From Pelomyxa schiedti (lineage: Eukaryota > Evosea > Pelobiontida > Pelomyxidae), in contig JAHLWZ010000906.1 in the NCBI GenBank assembly GCA_020536535.1, positions 1 through 51,978 on the forward strand: 51,978 bases of DNA, in the 5' to 3' direction. Below, one piece after another: positions 8,303 through 21,000 of this stretch (position 1 is the first letter of the stretch; every line of letters begins with the position of its first letter). A model generated the notes under the pieces. That model saw only the letters and a list, made by a program, of their open reading frames with translations, was not told where the DNA came from and searched no databases. Both the position numbers and the translations under genes were made by a program.

Positions 8303-10442
8303 ATAGAAATGGTATCGGTGGCGGTGGTGGGGACACAGCTGCTAGTGCTAGTGTGAGGGCTCTGGCTTCCCCGTCATCGCCGGGGCTCGTGCCTCTGGAT
8401 TACACCACGCAGTATGCCTCTCATATAATATATCTACAATCAAACCCGGCTCAACCAACATTGGTGACTGCTTCTCACATTTTTTTTTTTTTTTTAATTA
8501 TTCCAGCCGCACACCTGGAGGTATCATTGGAAATATTCATGGGTCATTTTTGGACACCTGGGAACCTCATTCACCACCGCAAAATCAAGGTGCTCCATGA
8601 ATCACCTCTCATTCTCCTTCTTGATCCCCCTCCTCTGAAATCTTGATTTGGCATCTCCAACCCAAAAACACAGAATGCAATGAAGAAACTGCGCAATGGA
8701 ACTGGGAATCAACACAACTTGTCAAGTTTATACGCAAATATGAAGTCATTCGTGAAGACACTGTGCAATATGAAGACGAGTGGGAGAAACAAGTGAGGGA
8801 TTGTGCATATGATGCCATAGGAAAGCAGAGTTGTTTGGACTTTTCACCACTGCCATCTGAAGTGGTTGCTAGTGAACAGCAAGCAAATGCCATTTTCTCT
8901 GCTGCTTTAGAGTTAGTGACTCGGCTCGGCATATTAGTCCTGGGTGCATTTTCCCCGCAAGGATGTGGTTATGGCAGCGGCAAAGTAGTGCCAGTGACCA
9001 GAAATGACATTATGTTGAGTCTAAACAAGTCACCTGGAAGTAAACATGAAGTGGTTTTTGGCAGTGGCGATCAGATGTGCACGGTGAGAGGACGTAATGT
9101 CGGTGACGCAATTCCACCAGTTGTGTGTGGTGGCCTGAGTGGAGTACTGATTGCTGAAGGATGGGCAGAGTGTGTGACACAATCAATTGCACAAGAACCC
9201 TCAGTTGATATAGTATCAACATGGGGGATGGGCCATGTCAGAGGGTTAGAAGTGAAGCCAGGCTCGGCAACAGAAGTCATGGGAGTGAGAGAAGAAATTA
9301 GTACTATGAGGTCTTTTTTTTTTCCCTTACGATTTTACTAATGATTTTTAAGGCGCGTATTGCGGAAAGTGAAAAGACCAGGACTAGGCGTTATTGGTGG
9401 GCATACTGGTTCTACCGAATTAGGAGATGCCGTTTGTGTATGTGGAGATGTAGTGTATCGCCCAGGATGCACTGTTGGTGTTTCCACTTCACCACAGTAT
9501 TGTGGTGGGGGTTTGCTTCACCCTCAGGATGCACATACGATCATGCTTTACCCACTCATCCTGGAACAAGCCCAGCTTACACGTGCTGCAAATGCTTTGG
9601 GCAGTGGTGTTTTGAATGGCTGTGTTTCCTCTGTCCGTGTTAGAAATACCGAGGGAACCACCTGGAAAGGTGTTGTATGTGATGCAGTGTGTCTCGCTGC
9701 CTCGTGTATGGTGGCCAGCTTTGCGCTAGATGCAGATTACCATGTTCTACACCTTGACAAAGGCACTTCCCCATCTGCGTTGTGGATAATGAGTGCCGTT
9801 AGGTACCGATTAATGTTTTCAATTACTACGCACTAATGAATTCGCAGCCAAGCATTCGCCCGTCAGTCACATTGCGTAGTATTTGCCGATGTCTTTACAA
9901 TCAGTGGATCAGGGACAAGTACCATGTTGTACGAAGTGGCAGCAGCGGCACTTACATTGAGTATCTCCGGCGCCCACCTTCAAGGAGTTGTGAGCCCTAA
10001 CTCTTCCACTCCGACTTCCGCACGCCCGCAAGTTACCTCAAACACAAACACATCCGCATCCGCAGCAGCCACCGCCAACACAACCGCATCATCCACTGAA
10101 TCACCGGAAAACAGACCCGAAGCAGTTCCGCATATCAGCGGGCTTGAAGTGAGACTTTTGGCTGAAGTGGGACAGGCAGCCTGCACACAGCAACTCACGC
10201 CGGCCGAGGCAAATTCTATTATAGGAGGAGTAATGCGGCTCTATGAACACATTCTTGCCGGGAACCCAGGCCACTATGCAGTTGGCAGCGAGGAAAGTGA
10301 ATGGGAAAGGGAGAACTATGCAGGGAAGGCTATTTGGGAAACCTACAACCTCAAAACAATGACGCCGGCACCTTGGTGGCAAGGAATCTATGATACCGTC
10401 AAAGATGAACTCAGAAAACTAGGACTCCACGCTCTAAATTAA
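7789..10442 (+). CDS. Low-complexity N-terminus fused to a monomethylamine methyltransferase (MtmB)-like protein
   Basis: Five exons (7789-8411, 8507-8589, 8674-9310, 9353-9802, 9848-10442) give 795 residues in one frame. Residues 1-210 are low complexity: Gly/Ser, an acidic DDEADDYGDDDDE stretch, 11 Gln and 19 Ser. From about residue 240 the sequence matches MtmB, the corrinoid-dependent methyltransferase of methylotrophic methanogens, along its length. Examples are VRGRNVGDAIPPVVCGG, KRPGLGVIGGHTGS, GLEVRLLAEVGQAACT and YNLKTMTPAPWW. MtmB has pyrrolysine between RPGMGV and G; here the codon is ATT (Ile). The 84-nt third-exon splice (GTGCTCC...ACACAG) is the weakest: unspliced, the first part would stop at 8597-8599 and the MtmB part would lack an ATG. 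Substrate and corrinoid partner are unknown. Confidence 0.7.
7990..8022 (+). repeat. CAG/CAA repeat encoding polyglutamine
   Basis: Eleven consecutive Gln codons (mixed CAG and CAA) lie in the first exon of the MtmB-fusion gene, directly after an acidic stretch. Confidence 0.9.
8242..8298 (+). repeat. (AGT)19 microsatellite encoding polyserine
   Basis: Nineteen uninterrupted AGT triplets lie in the first exon of the MtmB-fusion gene. Such a pure tract is likely to vary in length between individuals. Confidence 0.9.
8674..10442 (+). other. MtmB-like domain region
   Basis: This is the part comparable to archaeal MtmB, in three exons. The N-terminal helical part (NAIFSAALELVTRLGILVLG) aligns with the MtmB region before its FVLGTGRDA motif, here VVFGSGDQM. 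The Pyl-position Ile codon is near 9392-9394. A Ser/Thr/Pro-rich insertion of about 45 residues (near 9998-10120) precedes the C-terminal helices and is absent from MtmB as I recall it. The C-terminus (IYDTVKDELRKLGL) corresponds to the MtmB end. Confidence 0.8.
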
Positions 10443-10666
10443 ATTGAACCCTATGCCAACAAAAGCAAATCCAACTAAAGCAAAGCAAACCACTATGTGA
10501 ATGTTTCCCTCATTCACAACAAATTCAAAACAACTCAACTGCACCAACCCATCACCCAACACCAAAAAGAAAACCATCTTCACCTGTGATGGTATCAACA
10601 TTTCTCCATCAGGAATCAATCAATCAATCAACATTCTTAGCGTTGCTACGGTACGAAACGCAACTG

Positions 10667-12188
10667 ATGATGAAAATTGCGCTGTTTGTGGCTCTAGTGA
10701 CACTTTGTCTGGTGGATGGCCTCGCCGTTTTTGAATTGACACATAGCGAGGGCTATGAGATGGGCCTGGAATTCGGAGCCGCGTTTGCACCTGTTTTTAA
10801 GAACTTCCTTATGGTATTTGGTGATTGTGAACACAGTGTCATAATTTCTGACCTTGAGCGGCTTTGTTGGGGGATATAAAAAAGAATACTAACTCCTGTG
10901 ATATCAATTTTGATTCTAATCACACTCATAGCACGACCTGGAAGTTCTTGCTCTTATTCAGCGTTACAACACTGACCCTGAATTTGCTTCCCTGATTGAC
11001 AGTATAATGGCTACCCAAAAACAGTTCTACCCTGTGACCTACGAAGAACTGGAGGGTATTGCTGATGGATTAGGTGTTCCATTCGAGGAGGTGGCCATTG
11101 TGAATACAGTTGGAGACCTTGTAAACTACTGGGACAGCGGTTCTGCACACAGACACCGCGGAAAAGGCTGCTCTGATGCTACTTCACAGTACCGTATGTG
11201 ACCGTGTAGATTCGCAAGCTCTTATTTTTTCCCAAGAAGGTGAGAGTAGTGCATGGGTTCATGGGCATAACGAGGATTGGAACTCTCAAGTATGGAATTG
11301 CTGTCATATTCCTTCTAACAATCTAATTTAAGGTTGCCAAATTGACTGCCCTTATTATAACTCCGGAATGGACAAGCTACTGCTATCCAGGGGAACTCCC
11401 TGGAACAACTTTCTCTTGGAACAAGCATGGCATCATTATGTCCCTCGACTTGATCTATCCCCTCATTGACACCTATAATTCTGGGGTGGGGTGCTTGATT
11501 GTTGGAGAAGGTGAATTGATACTCAATAGGCTACTATGGGATTTGTGATGCGAGAGGTGTTAAAAAGCACATCCCTAGACCAAGCCATCAGCCGGGCAAC
11601 TCAATACAACTCGTTTTATGGGTTCAATGCTGTCATCTCTTCCCTATGTGACAAAAGAACCGCCATTGTTGAAGCAATTGTTGACAAGGCAGCAGTTGTA
11701 TCTCTAGCGTAACCTTCTCCTTTCACGGCACAATAATACTAATATTACGATAGACAACCCACGGCAGTAAATGCAAGTTACGCCCACTTCAATCTTGTTG
11801 AGTACCTTCGAGCAGATCAAGAAGATGATCAGTACATTGCCTTAAAGCAAAGCTGTTTCAACGAAACCAAGTATTCCCCCCAAAAGAACAACTCCAATTC
11901 CAGCAGCAGTTTAACTCAACTCCGCATTATAGACCGCATACATATGACCAGATACTTGCATTCCTCGGCTCCTCCGCACCCACTTGCCCAGTGTGGGCTA
12001 CCCTTCTGGGTGACCAGACCATGCATTCACTGACAACTGACCTCACTTCTTGCCTGTACTCCTCGTCAGCTGAAGCCCATCCCACAGAAACCACCCAACA
12101 GTGCAAACCCACTCTCTTCATCTGGGATTCCCCACAGCCCTCTGAGCCCCTAATGTCCATCACCTACAATTACACTTGTAGTGCTTAA
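10667..12188 (+). CDS. Secreted Ntn hydrolase of the C45 / acyl-CoA:6-APA acyltransferase family
   Basis: Seven exons (10667-10813, 10932-11193, 11237-11289, 11333-11485, 11530-11708, 11754-11870, 11933-12188) give 388 residues. The protein opens with a signal peptide (MMKIALFVALVTLCLVDGLA). Family marks are a Gly-Cys-Ser-Asp site (KGCSDATSQ), where C45 enzymes cleave themselves to expose Cys as nucleophile, then the conserved HGHNEDW strand. Family members move or remove acyl or aminoacyl groups (penicillin acyltransferase, Drosophila Tan); some relatives hydrolyse lipid amides. The substrate here cannot be told. Secretion suggests a lysosomal or extracellular enzyme. It follows the MtmB-like gene on the same strand by 224 bp, with no sign of shared transcription. 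The final 80 residues are Ser/Thr-rich and match nothing I recognise. Confidence 0.75.
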
Positions 12189-12351
12189 ATGTCTCAAGAA
12201 TCTATTCTTGATTGTTGAAACTTGAAGAAACACACAAAATTTTTGAGCAAAAAAAAAAGTACATTTTTTTTTTATGTCGTTTGTTTGGGGCTAGAAGTCA
12301 CACGTTGTTGGTATTTTGGTTTGTGGGTGATAGAGGAATTCAGCTCGCTGT

Positions 12352-15300
12352 CTAGTGTTTCACATCCATGTCCACGTATGAGCTTGTGTTCTTCTTCCTC
12401 CTGGCCTCTGCTTGTTTAATCCTGAACTGTCTGATGGCCAAGAAACCACCGGCGCAGCCACCAACGAGAACAACGCAGCCTCCTCCGGCGCATACAACGA
12501 TGATCCACCAGTTGGACTTCTGGCACCCAGAGCCGGTGGCTCCTATCTTGCAGTTACACTTGCCGTTGTCCTGGCACTTTCCGGAGTTGCTGCAGCTGTA
12601 TGGGCACAGTCCTTGGGGATTTGTGTGAGTCTTGGATAGCGTGGTAGTGGGATAAATACTTTGTGAGCAGTTGACACCGCCCCACTCGTCTATTGGGCTA
12701 CAAGTACACTTGCCATTGAATGGATTGCATGTTCCATGTTTCGAGCAGTTCAGAGGGCAAGATTCTGGCAGAGGTAAGAAAAAAAAAAGAAAGTTGTTGA
12801 GGAAGGGCAGATACTGAAGTAGCAATCAGGCGGTAGGTAGTACGCATCACACGTGCAAACACCTGTTCTGTTGTTGCATTTGCCGTGCCCTCTGCAATTA
12901 CTTGGGCACTTCACTGTACATAAGTTACCAAATTAATGTTAATGGTACGGGCATACCGTAACTGCAGTCTGTCCCATAGAACGGGTACTTGCACAAGCAT
13001 TCACCCTTCTGTGTGTTACAGAGGCCGGCAGTGGCATTCGTGCAATTCTTAGGGCAAGCGACTTGGTTGTTCAGTTAGGGCAGAGTGGCAGGCAAGAGTA
13101 AACTTACAGTAGGGTACTTCACATGCATCCCCTGAATAGTGATCATCGCAGTCACAAGTACCCGTGGTATTGTCGCACTTTCCGTGAGAAGAGCAAGGAG
13201 TCTTGCCTTGGCACTATTTTGTTGTCTCAGCTCTTATAGAGATACACTTTTAGTTTTACCTGTTTGTATTTGCAAGTGTCGCCATAATATCCTCCTTGGC
13301 ACACACATTTGCCAGTTCTACTCCCAGTTAAACATATTTCTACAAAGGAAAAAGATACGTAGTGTCACAACTTCCATGCACACAAGCGGGACAGCTGAAG
13401 TTGGCTATCTGGCAACCCTTTCCAGTGTAGTTGGTTGTGCACTTGCAATTTCCTGTAAACCTGGGAAACACGAGTGAGATGGGAACGGCAGTTCTGAAGT
13501 GCAAACTTGTCACACGTTCCATGGGGCCAAGAGCAATTCAGTGTGCAAGAGGCTGCGGCAGTGTAAATGTAAATCAAAGGAATTTGTTTACCCACCATAG
13601 AGACATTGCGGTAAGAGCCAAGGGGAGAAACAAGCACACTGGCCAACCGTGGAATCACAGTGTCCATGTGTACCAGTACAGTTATTCGGGCAGAGGTCTA
13701 GAAATTGATTAAAATGCTGAAACAAGAAAAGGGAAACTCCCTACAGTTTGGAGCTTCACATGCAGTTCCCGTGTAATTGGCGGTACAAGTGCAGGCACCG
13801 GTAGTGGAATTGCAAGTACCACGACTGGAACAGGGGGTCAGGCCCGGACACTACAGAGGGTTAATGGCTTAAAATTCATAAAAAAAAAATACAAACCTGC
13901 ATGAGGTTGCAAGTATCACCATAGTAACCACCATAGCACACACATTTTCCCGTACTAAGGTAAAATTTTACAAAAGAAAAGATAGATAAAAACCCACGTT
14001 ACATCACAGTTTCCGTGCTCACAGGGAGGACTGCAGGTAAAGTTGGCGATTTGACAACCTTTTCCTGCATATGTTGACAGGCACTTGCAGACTCCAGTTG
14101 TCCTAAAAAAAAGTTATAAGTCTGAGAGGGAAGCCGTGGGTGGAAAGCTACTGGTCACAAGTTCCGTGTGGATAGGAACAATTCAATGTGCAAGTTGCTT
14201 GGTTGGGGTAAGAAAGAAGGCAGAATGGATAGGAAAATACCAAGTTTACAGTCGGGGAGCTGCCAAGGCGAGTAGCACGTGCAATTTCCAGTTGTAGGGT
14301 CACAGTGTCCGTGAGCCCCAGTGCAGTTATTGAGACAGGGACCTGATCAAGTAAGTAAGGGGTAACAATAGAAATTCCGTACGTATGGGCTCCAAGCACG
14401 AAAGACCGTCATAATATTCGGCGCAATGACATAAACCTGTTGTCTGCACATGGATTGGTACGGTATAATGAGGGAAGAAAGTCTTACTGTGTTGCAGACT
14501 CCGTGTAGGTCACACTTATCTGGGCAGTACTTGTACTGACATTTGTCGCCATAATACCCATAGTAGCAATAGCATTTGCCTGTGTAGTTGTCAAGTTACC
14601 GGAACGGTGACTTGAAATTACCTTGAAGTGTGTTGCAATAACCATTGCCACTGCAATTGAGGTCACTGTAGAGAAAGTTAGGAGAAAAGGAAAGCCAGCT
14701 TAAAAAACGCACAGGCATGAGTAGTACGGGGTACTGCAAGTTACATCATAAGGGTCGGTGTAATTGGTGTCGCAAGTACAGTCTCCAGTGAGGTAATCGC
14801 ACGTGCCGTGGCCAGAGCAGTTGTTGGGGCATAACACTGCAGAAAGTGAGAACCGATTTTCTAACTTGAGCCACTCGTACTGTTTCTACAGTCCGTGCCA
14901 AAGTAACCGACGTAGCAAGTACAATCTCCCGTTGTGTGATTGCATAGCCCATTTCCGTTGCACCCATTTTCGCGAGACGGCGGGCACATGGCAGAAAATA
15001 CTTCACAACCCTACACAAGCCAATAAGAACAAGGGGAAAATGAGTAGAGGATGTTAACTGTTCCTATCCAGTCTTGGTCGCAAACGCAGGAACCCCTGGA
15101 AAGTAGTTGGGAAAGGAAAAGAAAGGGAAAACAAAGGGATAGTACGATGCGTTATTGCATGCTCCGTGACCCGAACAGTTCAGTGAGCACAATTTATACT
15201 GGCAAGAATCACCATAGTAGGGATTTGTGCAAATACAAGACCCGACACTGGTATCACACAAACCTCTCACACTCGAAGTACAGAAATCGTGTGAGGCACA

Positions 15301-18300
15301 GAGATTGACGTAGCAATCTGGGGGTTCCCATCCAGAATCGCAGGTGCAAACTCCACTAACAACATTGCAAGAGCCATGGTGTGAGCAATTCTCCAGGCAG
15401 TACTCTGAAGAGAGGTGAAAAAAAAACCACAGAAAAGTGTACATACTGTACTGACAGTTATCGCCATAGAAAGAGCCATAGCAAGTGCAGTTTCCAGTTG
15501 TCGTGTCACACCTACCAAGGTAAGAAAGAACCCAAGAAAGAGATAACTGACCGGCCATTTGGAGTATTGCAAGTCCCAGCACACGTTTTGTTGGGAATTG
15601 TGCAAGAAGTTCCAGCCCACCCTAGTGCACACCATCAGGGGAAAACATAAAAAGGGAAGAAAAAAGTACCAGCATCGCAGATGCACGTTCCGTTGACACA
15701 GTCACCTGTGAGCCCAGAGTTGCAGTCCTCCGGGCACAACTGAATGGCACACAGATCTGTCCCGTTGTTTGCCCACGGTGAGTAGCATACGCAAGTCCCT
15801 GTACGAGTGTCGCAGTAGCCATGGTTGCAGGAAGAGGGGCAGGCAACTGGTTTATTGTTAATTGGCAAGCACAGGAAAGCAAGGGATGCGTACTGTACAA
15901 GAACTGACAGTCGACAGAGGTGTTGTAAGCTGCCCAGCACGCACATACACCAGTTGCAGTATTGCAATCGCCGTGACCCCAGCAGTCGTTAGGGCAACGA
16001 GCAGCACTACATACATCGTCAACCACCCATGGATAATTGCACATGCATTTGCCAGTATTTGGATTGCAGTAGCCGTTACCAGAGCATACGGGGGTTCCAG
16101 GACAGTAGAATTGTTGGTACTGGCACATGTAACCAGTGTAATAAGCGGTACCATTATCGGCACACTCACAAACTCCTTTGGTTGTGTTGCAAACACCTTG
16201 AGGATAGCTGCACTCGGGTGTCCCGGGGCAGACATAGACGGAACAATCAGAACCCTAAGGAGAAAATCAACCACAGGGAAGAGGAGGGTACAAATAAGGC
16301 TACCACAAGGCCAGAGCGACATGAGCAGTTTCCAGAAGAATAATCACAGTCACCATGAGAAGAACCTGAACAGTTGTTCGGGCAGTCGAAGTGTGGAGTG
16401 CTACAATCTGACCCGCGATATGTGCTGGTGCAAATACAGGTGCTGCTTGAGGTGTTGCATGTACCACCATGGAGGCAAGAAGGGTCGCAGATAACCGAAC
16501 TACAATCGGAGCCGCCATACTTGAGGCCCATATAGGTGAAGCAAGTACAAACACCGGTGGCTTGGTCACATTGTCCTTGGTTGGCATTCGTGCAGTCCCC
16601 AGGGCAGGCCTTCACAGGGGTATTGCAGCTGTCGCCAATCCAGCCAGAGTCACATTTGCATTTGCCAGTTGTGCCGTTGCAAACACCATGCTTGTTACAG
16701 TACGGAATGTTTTGTGGGGGGCAGGTTTTGTTTGAGCAATCGCTTCCCCAGTAACCGAGGTAGCAGGAACAGACACCAGTGAAGATATCGCATTGGCCAT
16801 GGCTAGTGTTGGTGAGCGTAGAAAAGAGACCATCCCTTATACACACCCGGAACAGTTCTTTGGGCAATCAATAAGAGCAGCACTGCAGGACTTTCCAAAG
16901 TATGGGGACCAACATTTGCACGTTCCTGTGGTATAGTTGCAATCACCACGACCGTTACAATTGGCAGGGCAAGAGAGCTGGTGGCAATCAGGGCCTAACG
17001 GATTGTGAGGAGACGCCAAACGGGATCCTGTAAAAACATACCTCCGCGACTGCCATTGCAGCGACAAACTCCAGAAAGACCAGCACAAACACCGTAGGGG
17101 GACACGCAAGTTGCAGGGCAGGGGTAGTAGTACTTGAAATCGAGGCTGTTGGAGGACACGACGGTGTTGTTACTGTAGGCCCCAATCCACATCAGCTTCA
17201 GAGGAACAATTCCGTAACCGTGGGCTGGAATCTCGAAGGTGAGCAGCGAATCAGTGAGGGATGTCGGCGCGACCAAACCAACACCACTCACAAACACATA
17301 GATCCCCGTGCAACTATGAAGGCCAGTAGCGTTGATTGTGGCTGTTGGATGGGTCGTGAAGGGATTGTTCAGATTATAGCTGTTGGGAGTGACAGAGAAC
17401 ATGGTTACAGTCTCTACACTTGTGTGAGTGAAGGGGGTGGCGAAACAATTTTCTACACACCACAGGCGATTCCTTGTACAACAGTGACGACGTCGTTTAT
17501 GGGGCAGAAAAATACGCTGCCTGTAACATCAACAGTAAACGTAAGAGAAGAAGAACGCATGAACGGCGGAACTTTGCAGGTAAAATAGCTCGATGTGAAA
17601 TTACTGTGGGGAAGAAGATTAGAGGAGCGAGAAACAGAAGGAAATGACAATTGAATCATATTAGTATTGACAGTTGTATCTCTGTTCGGCATCTGCCCGG
17701 TGAAGTCGTTGCCAGAAAGGTCACTTGCAACGATCAGATACAAAGAAAAAAACATGTTTACATACACATAAGAAATCTTGCTATTAACCAAGGCATAAGA
17801 AAGAGATCCAGATAGCTGGTTGTAGCTTAAATCCCTGTGAAACCATTAAACGAAGAAAAAGGAATTAAAGAAAAATACAGGTATTTTATGGAAGTGCTGG
17901 CAGAAATGGAGGCTGGAATGGAACCGGTCAGAACATTGTTTTGTGCATATCTGACAATGGAGTTAAAAAAAAGAGAAACAGGAAAAAGCTTCTAGTTACA
18001 AGTATGTAAGCGAAGTCATGGCAGAGAAAATATCCGGAATAGTGCCAGTAATTTTGTTGTCTTGGAGATAAAGTTTGCTTACCACAGAGAGTTTTCCAAT
18101 GGTGGTAGGTATGTTGGTCAGGCTATTACTTTGCATTAAACTGCGTAGAAATTAGTGGAAACAAAAAATCACTCAATCTAACATTGTTACTGCCGAAGTC
18201 AAATAGCCAATGTCAATGGGGATAGACCCCGAAAGAGAGTTGTGATCTAACATTCTTGTGGAGGAAGTAAGTAGAAGAAAGGAAAACGAATCCCTACAGT

Positions 18301-21000
18301 ATAGACAGCTTCGAAAACGGGGCAAACATGGAGGGGGGCAGGGACCCGACGAGATTGTTGTAGGCCAAATTCCTATAGAAGGAAATTGAGCACAAAATAA
18401 ATTTATGAATTCACAGACAAGGTAATGATCCTGCCGTTGCTGTCGCAGTCTACGCCGTACCACAAAGGAGTCGACCCGGAGCATGGTTTTCCATTCAACC
18501 ACGAAGTTTGTGAGTACCAGTTGAGTCCTCCGGTTGACCAGTACAGATTGTAAAGAGCTTGCACTTCAAATTGTGAATAAAACGAATGTATAAGCGTTTC
18601 TAACATTCAGTGGCGCCGATATCCATGTAAGTGCTCCCGAATGTTTCAATTGTAAGAGGAGAACAAGCACCAGAATCAGGTCCAAAGCTGAATAAATCTA
18701 AAAAGGAGATGAGAAAAGATGGCTGAATGTCTCCACATACGGAAAAGTCCAGCCACATTTGTAGTGAGTGTTGCTGACATTCTGGATTGAATGGCGGTGG
18801 CATCGAGAATAGTGTTCCAAATACGAAGTTCATCAATTGCAAAGGAAGGAAGGGTCGTATCAGTGGTGACATCGGTAACTAAAAGAAAAGAGACACTGAG
18901 ATTCTGCGCATCTTTCATTTGCGGGGTCCGTACCAACTTTTTTCCCCAGGGCGAGCTTTCCAGGGCTCGCTACTACTGATGCAGTCCCGGTAACAGTTGC
19001 TGTCAAAACACCATTGATGTAGAACTTGGCTGTTGCTAGATCATAGGAAACCTGGATGGGTGTTTCTTTCAGGGGGAAAAAAAAAAGAAAGGGATAGTAC
19101 AGCAATGTGTGTCCACATATCCGCCTTGAGGAAGATTGCTGTTGCCGGCCTGAGAGAAACAGTACTTGTGTACCTAAAACAGGATGAGTTGGGCGGAAGG
19201 AACTTAAAAACACTTACAAGTACAACCCATAAGTTGGATTGTATCTGATATTGAACTCTTGGCTCGTGCTGGTACTCATATAATCAATTACAGTGACCTC
19301 GGCGTTAAAATAGAGCGTGGGTGACGCCCACATCTCCACAGTCACCGAACCTGACAAGAATGTTAACACTTGACTTTCCCCTACGCTGAAAGGAAACGAA
19401 AGATATTACCTGAAGGCCAAGTCATGCTGTTGGTTTGTCCCCATTGTGCCTGACTGCGATCAAAGTAGCAACCAAAAGGCACTGTACGAACGCATCCATT
19501 GGGGGCATTGCAGGTACGTATATCACCACAGCCTACCAAGAAGTTAGCGCCGATAATAAGAAAAACTAGTCACCAGAGTAGCCAGTGGGGCAAGAAGTGC
19601 AAGTGTATGCCGCAGAGCAAGTTGTAACTGGATCGCACAGACCATTAGCATACGAACAACCAGAAGCTTTTTTACAGTTAAGGGTTTCCAGGTGTGTTGA
19701 AAAAAAAGTACTGGTGGTAGTTGGTACAAAAGAGGGACTAGCACTATCACTTGGTACACCCCAGCCAACGTAGATTCGATCTAGATAAGTATAACCAGTA
19801 ATCAGAGTGATTATGAAACTGTTGGGAACAACGACGAGTGAAGAGAACTAAGGAAAGAGTAAGCATACAAAAATTAGGGGTGTTAGTTTACTGGAATCCA
19901 TTGGTACTCTTGAGACGCTGTTGCGGACAGTGTTGAAGCCAAGGAACTACATGATGAAGACTAAAATTTCGTTATCGACAAGGAGGTGACATAAAAGTCA
20001 TACGTAAAGGGCCAATTGATTGTATGAGCTTGTTGGCGCCAAAACACGAACCCAAACAGGGCGATAAATGGACTCGCTCCAAGTAACATCAAACTGGAAA
20101 CTGTGAGAAGATTGACCGAAAAAAAACCGCTATCTACCCTAATGTAACGAGCAGAAGTACTACAACTCGTAGAAGCCGCTTCGGCTCTGTAGACAGCACC
20201 TTCCATCGAAGCTTTCACAGAAGGAACAATTGTCATTGGAGAAGCTGCAACTGCCGCGTATTCTGCCTGCAACAGAATGAACAAGAAAAAGAAAAGAGGG
20301 TGCAAAGTACTTCCAAATACATCTGCTGACCTAAAAAAATGGGTTAACAACAAGAAAAGAAAGAAACAGAGTACATTTTCCAGACGGGATATTCTGAGCA
20401 GCTTTCCCTTTGTAGCTGTAGGACAGTTGGGGGAAAGTCGGGTCCGTAATGAGAATTTTGTCGATGTACACATTGCTGACATAGTACCTTTAAAACGTTG
20501 GTTTTCTGTATTTCACTGGTAAAAAAAAAAAAAAAAACCTCATTGTAAGGGAAAGTGTATGTATTCCGGCAGTCAGAGTAGCTGTCGTTGGCAGCAATCT
20601 CCAAGAATTACCGAAGATGAAAATATCCCAAGATAATGCTGTGGCCTTCACAGAGACATTAGTGGGTGATATAGAGTTCGAAATCATACAGAATCGAATT
20701 GGACCCACAAATCGGCACCGCCAGGCTGGGCACATCGACTTAGAAACCAGATGGCATAGGTACCAGCCCTTCGGTGTGTAAATTCACGAAGGTAGAGTAC
20801 AAAAAGAACTACGTTGTAATGTTTACGCTCCACTTGGCGGGCGATCCACTGTAGGTACTCGTAGTAATGTATTGCCCGCAAGAATCCCAATCGGAGGAAG
20901 AAGAACTGGCGTACCAGTTGCCGGCCGTAGTGAAATACTCAGCCTCCAAGTAAATAGGGGGCAACACAGCTCCACCGACGCATACTAACGTAGATCCAAG
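12352..21000 (-). CDS. Giant LRR/EGF-repeat transmembrane receptor-like protein
   Basis: This is a minus-strand gene of many short exons. In order: carbohydrate-binding-like sequence (about 20990-19960, e.g. YLEAEYFTTAGNWYASSSSS); a small Cys-rich piece; a LamG/ConA-like domain (19460-18690, KFYINGVLTATVTG, FAIDELRIWNTIL); an LRR cap (LYNLYWSTGGLNWYSQTSWL) and LRRs of the LSGSIP / ITGTIP type (18610-17740); a beta-rich, possibly IPT-like segment (17740-17110); then roughly 30 EGF-type modules (17110-12650, e.g. CSKHGTCNPFNGKCTC). A single TM helix (near 12530-12440) precedes a basic tail ending RRKKNTSSYVDMDVKH. This layout resembles social-amoeba EGF/IPT adhesion proteins, so cell or prey recognition is inferred. 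The first exon is unresolved, so the 5' coordinate is approximate. Confidence 0.75.

Noticed and set aside
7708-8336. Minus-strand frames opposite the low-complexity exon (long Leu, Cys and Arg runs)
   Set aside because: These are reverse-complement shadows of the CAG and AGT repeats; the plus strand gives the spliced gene.
9381-9401. Possible in-frame TAG read as pyrrolysine in the MtmB-like gene
   Set aside because: The codon at the Pyl position is ATT; no TAG occurs there, and the exon is fully open.
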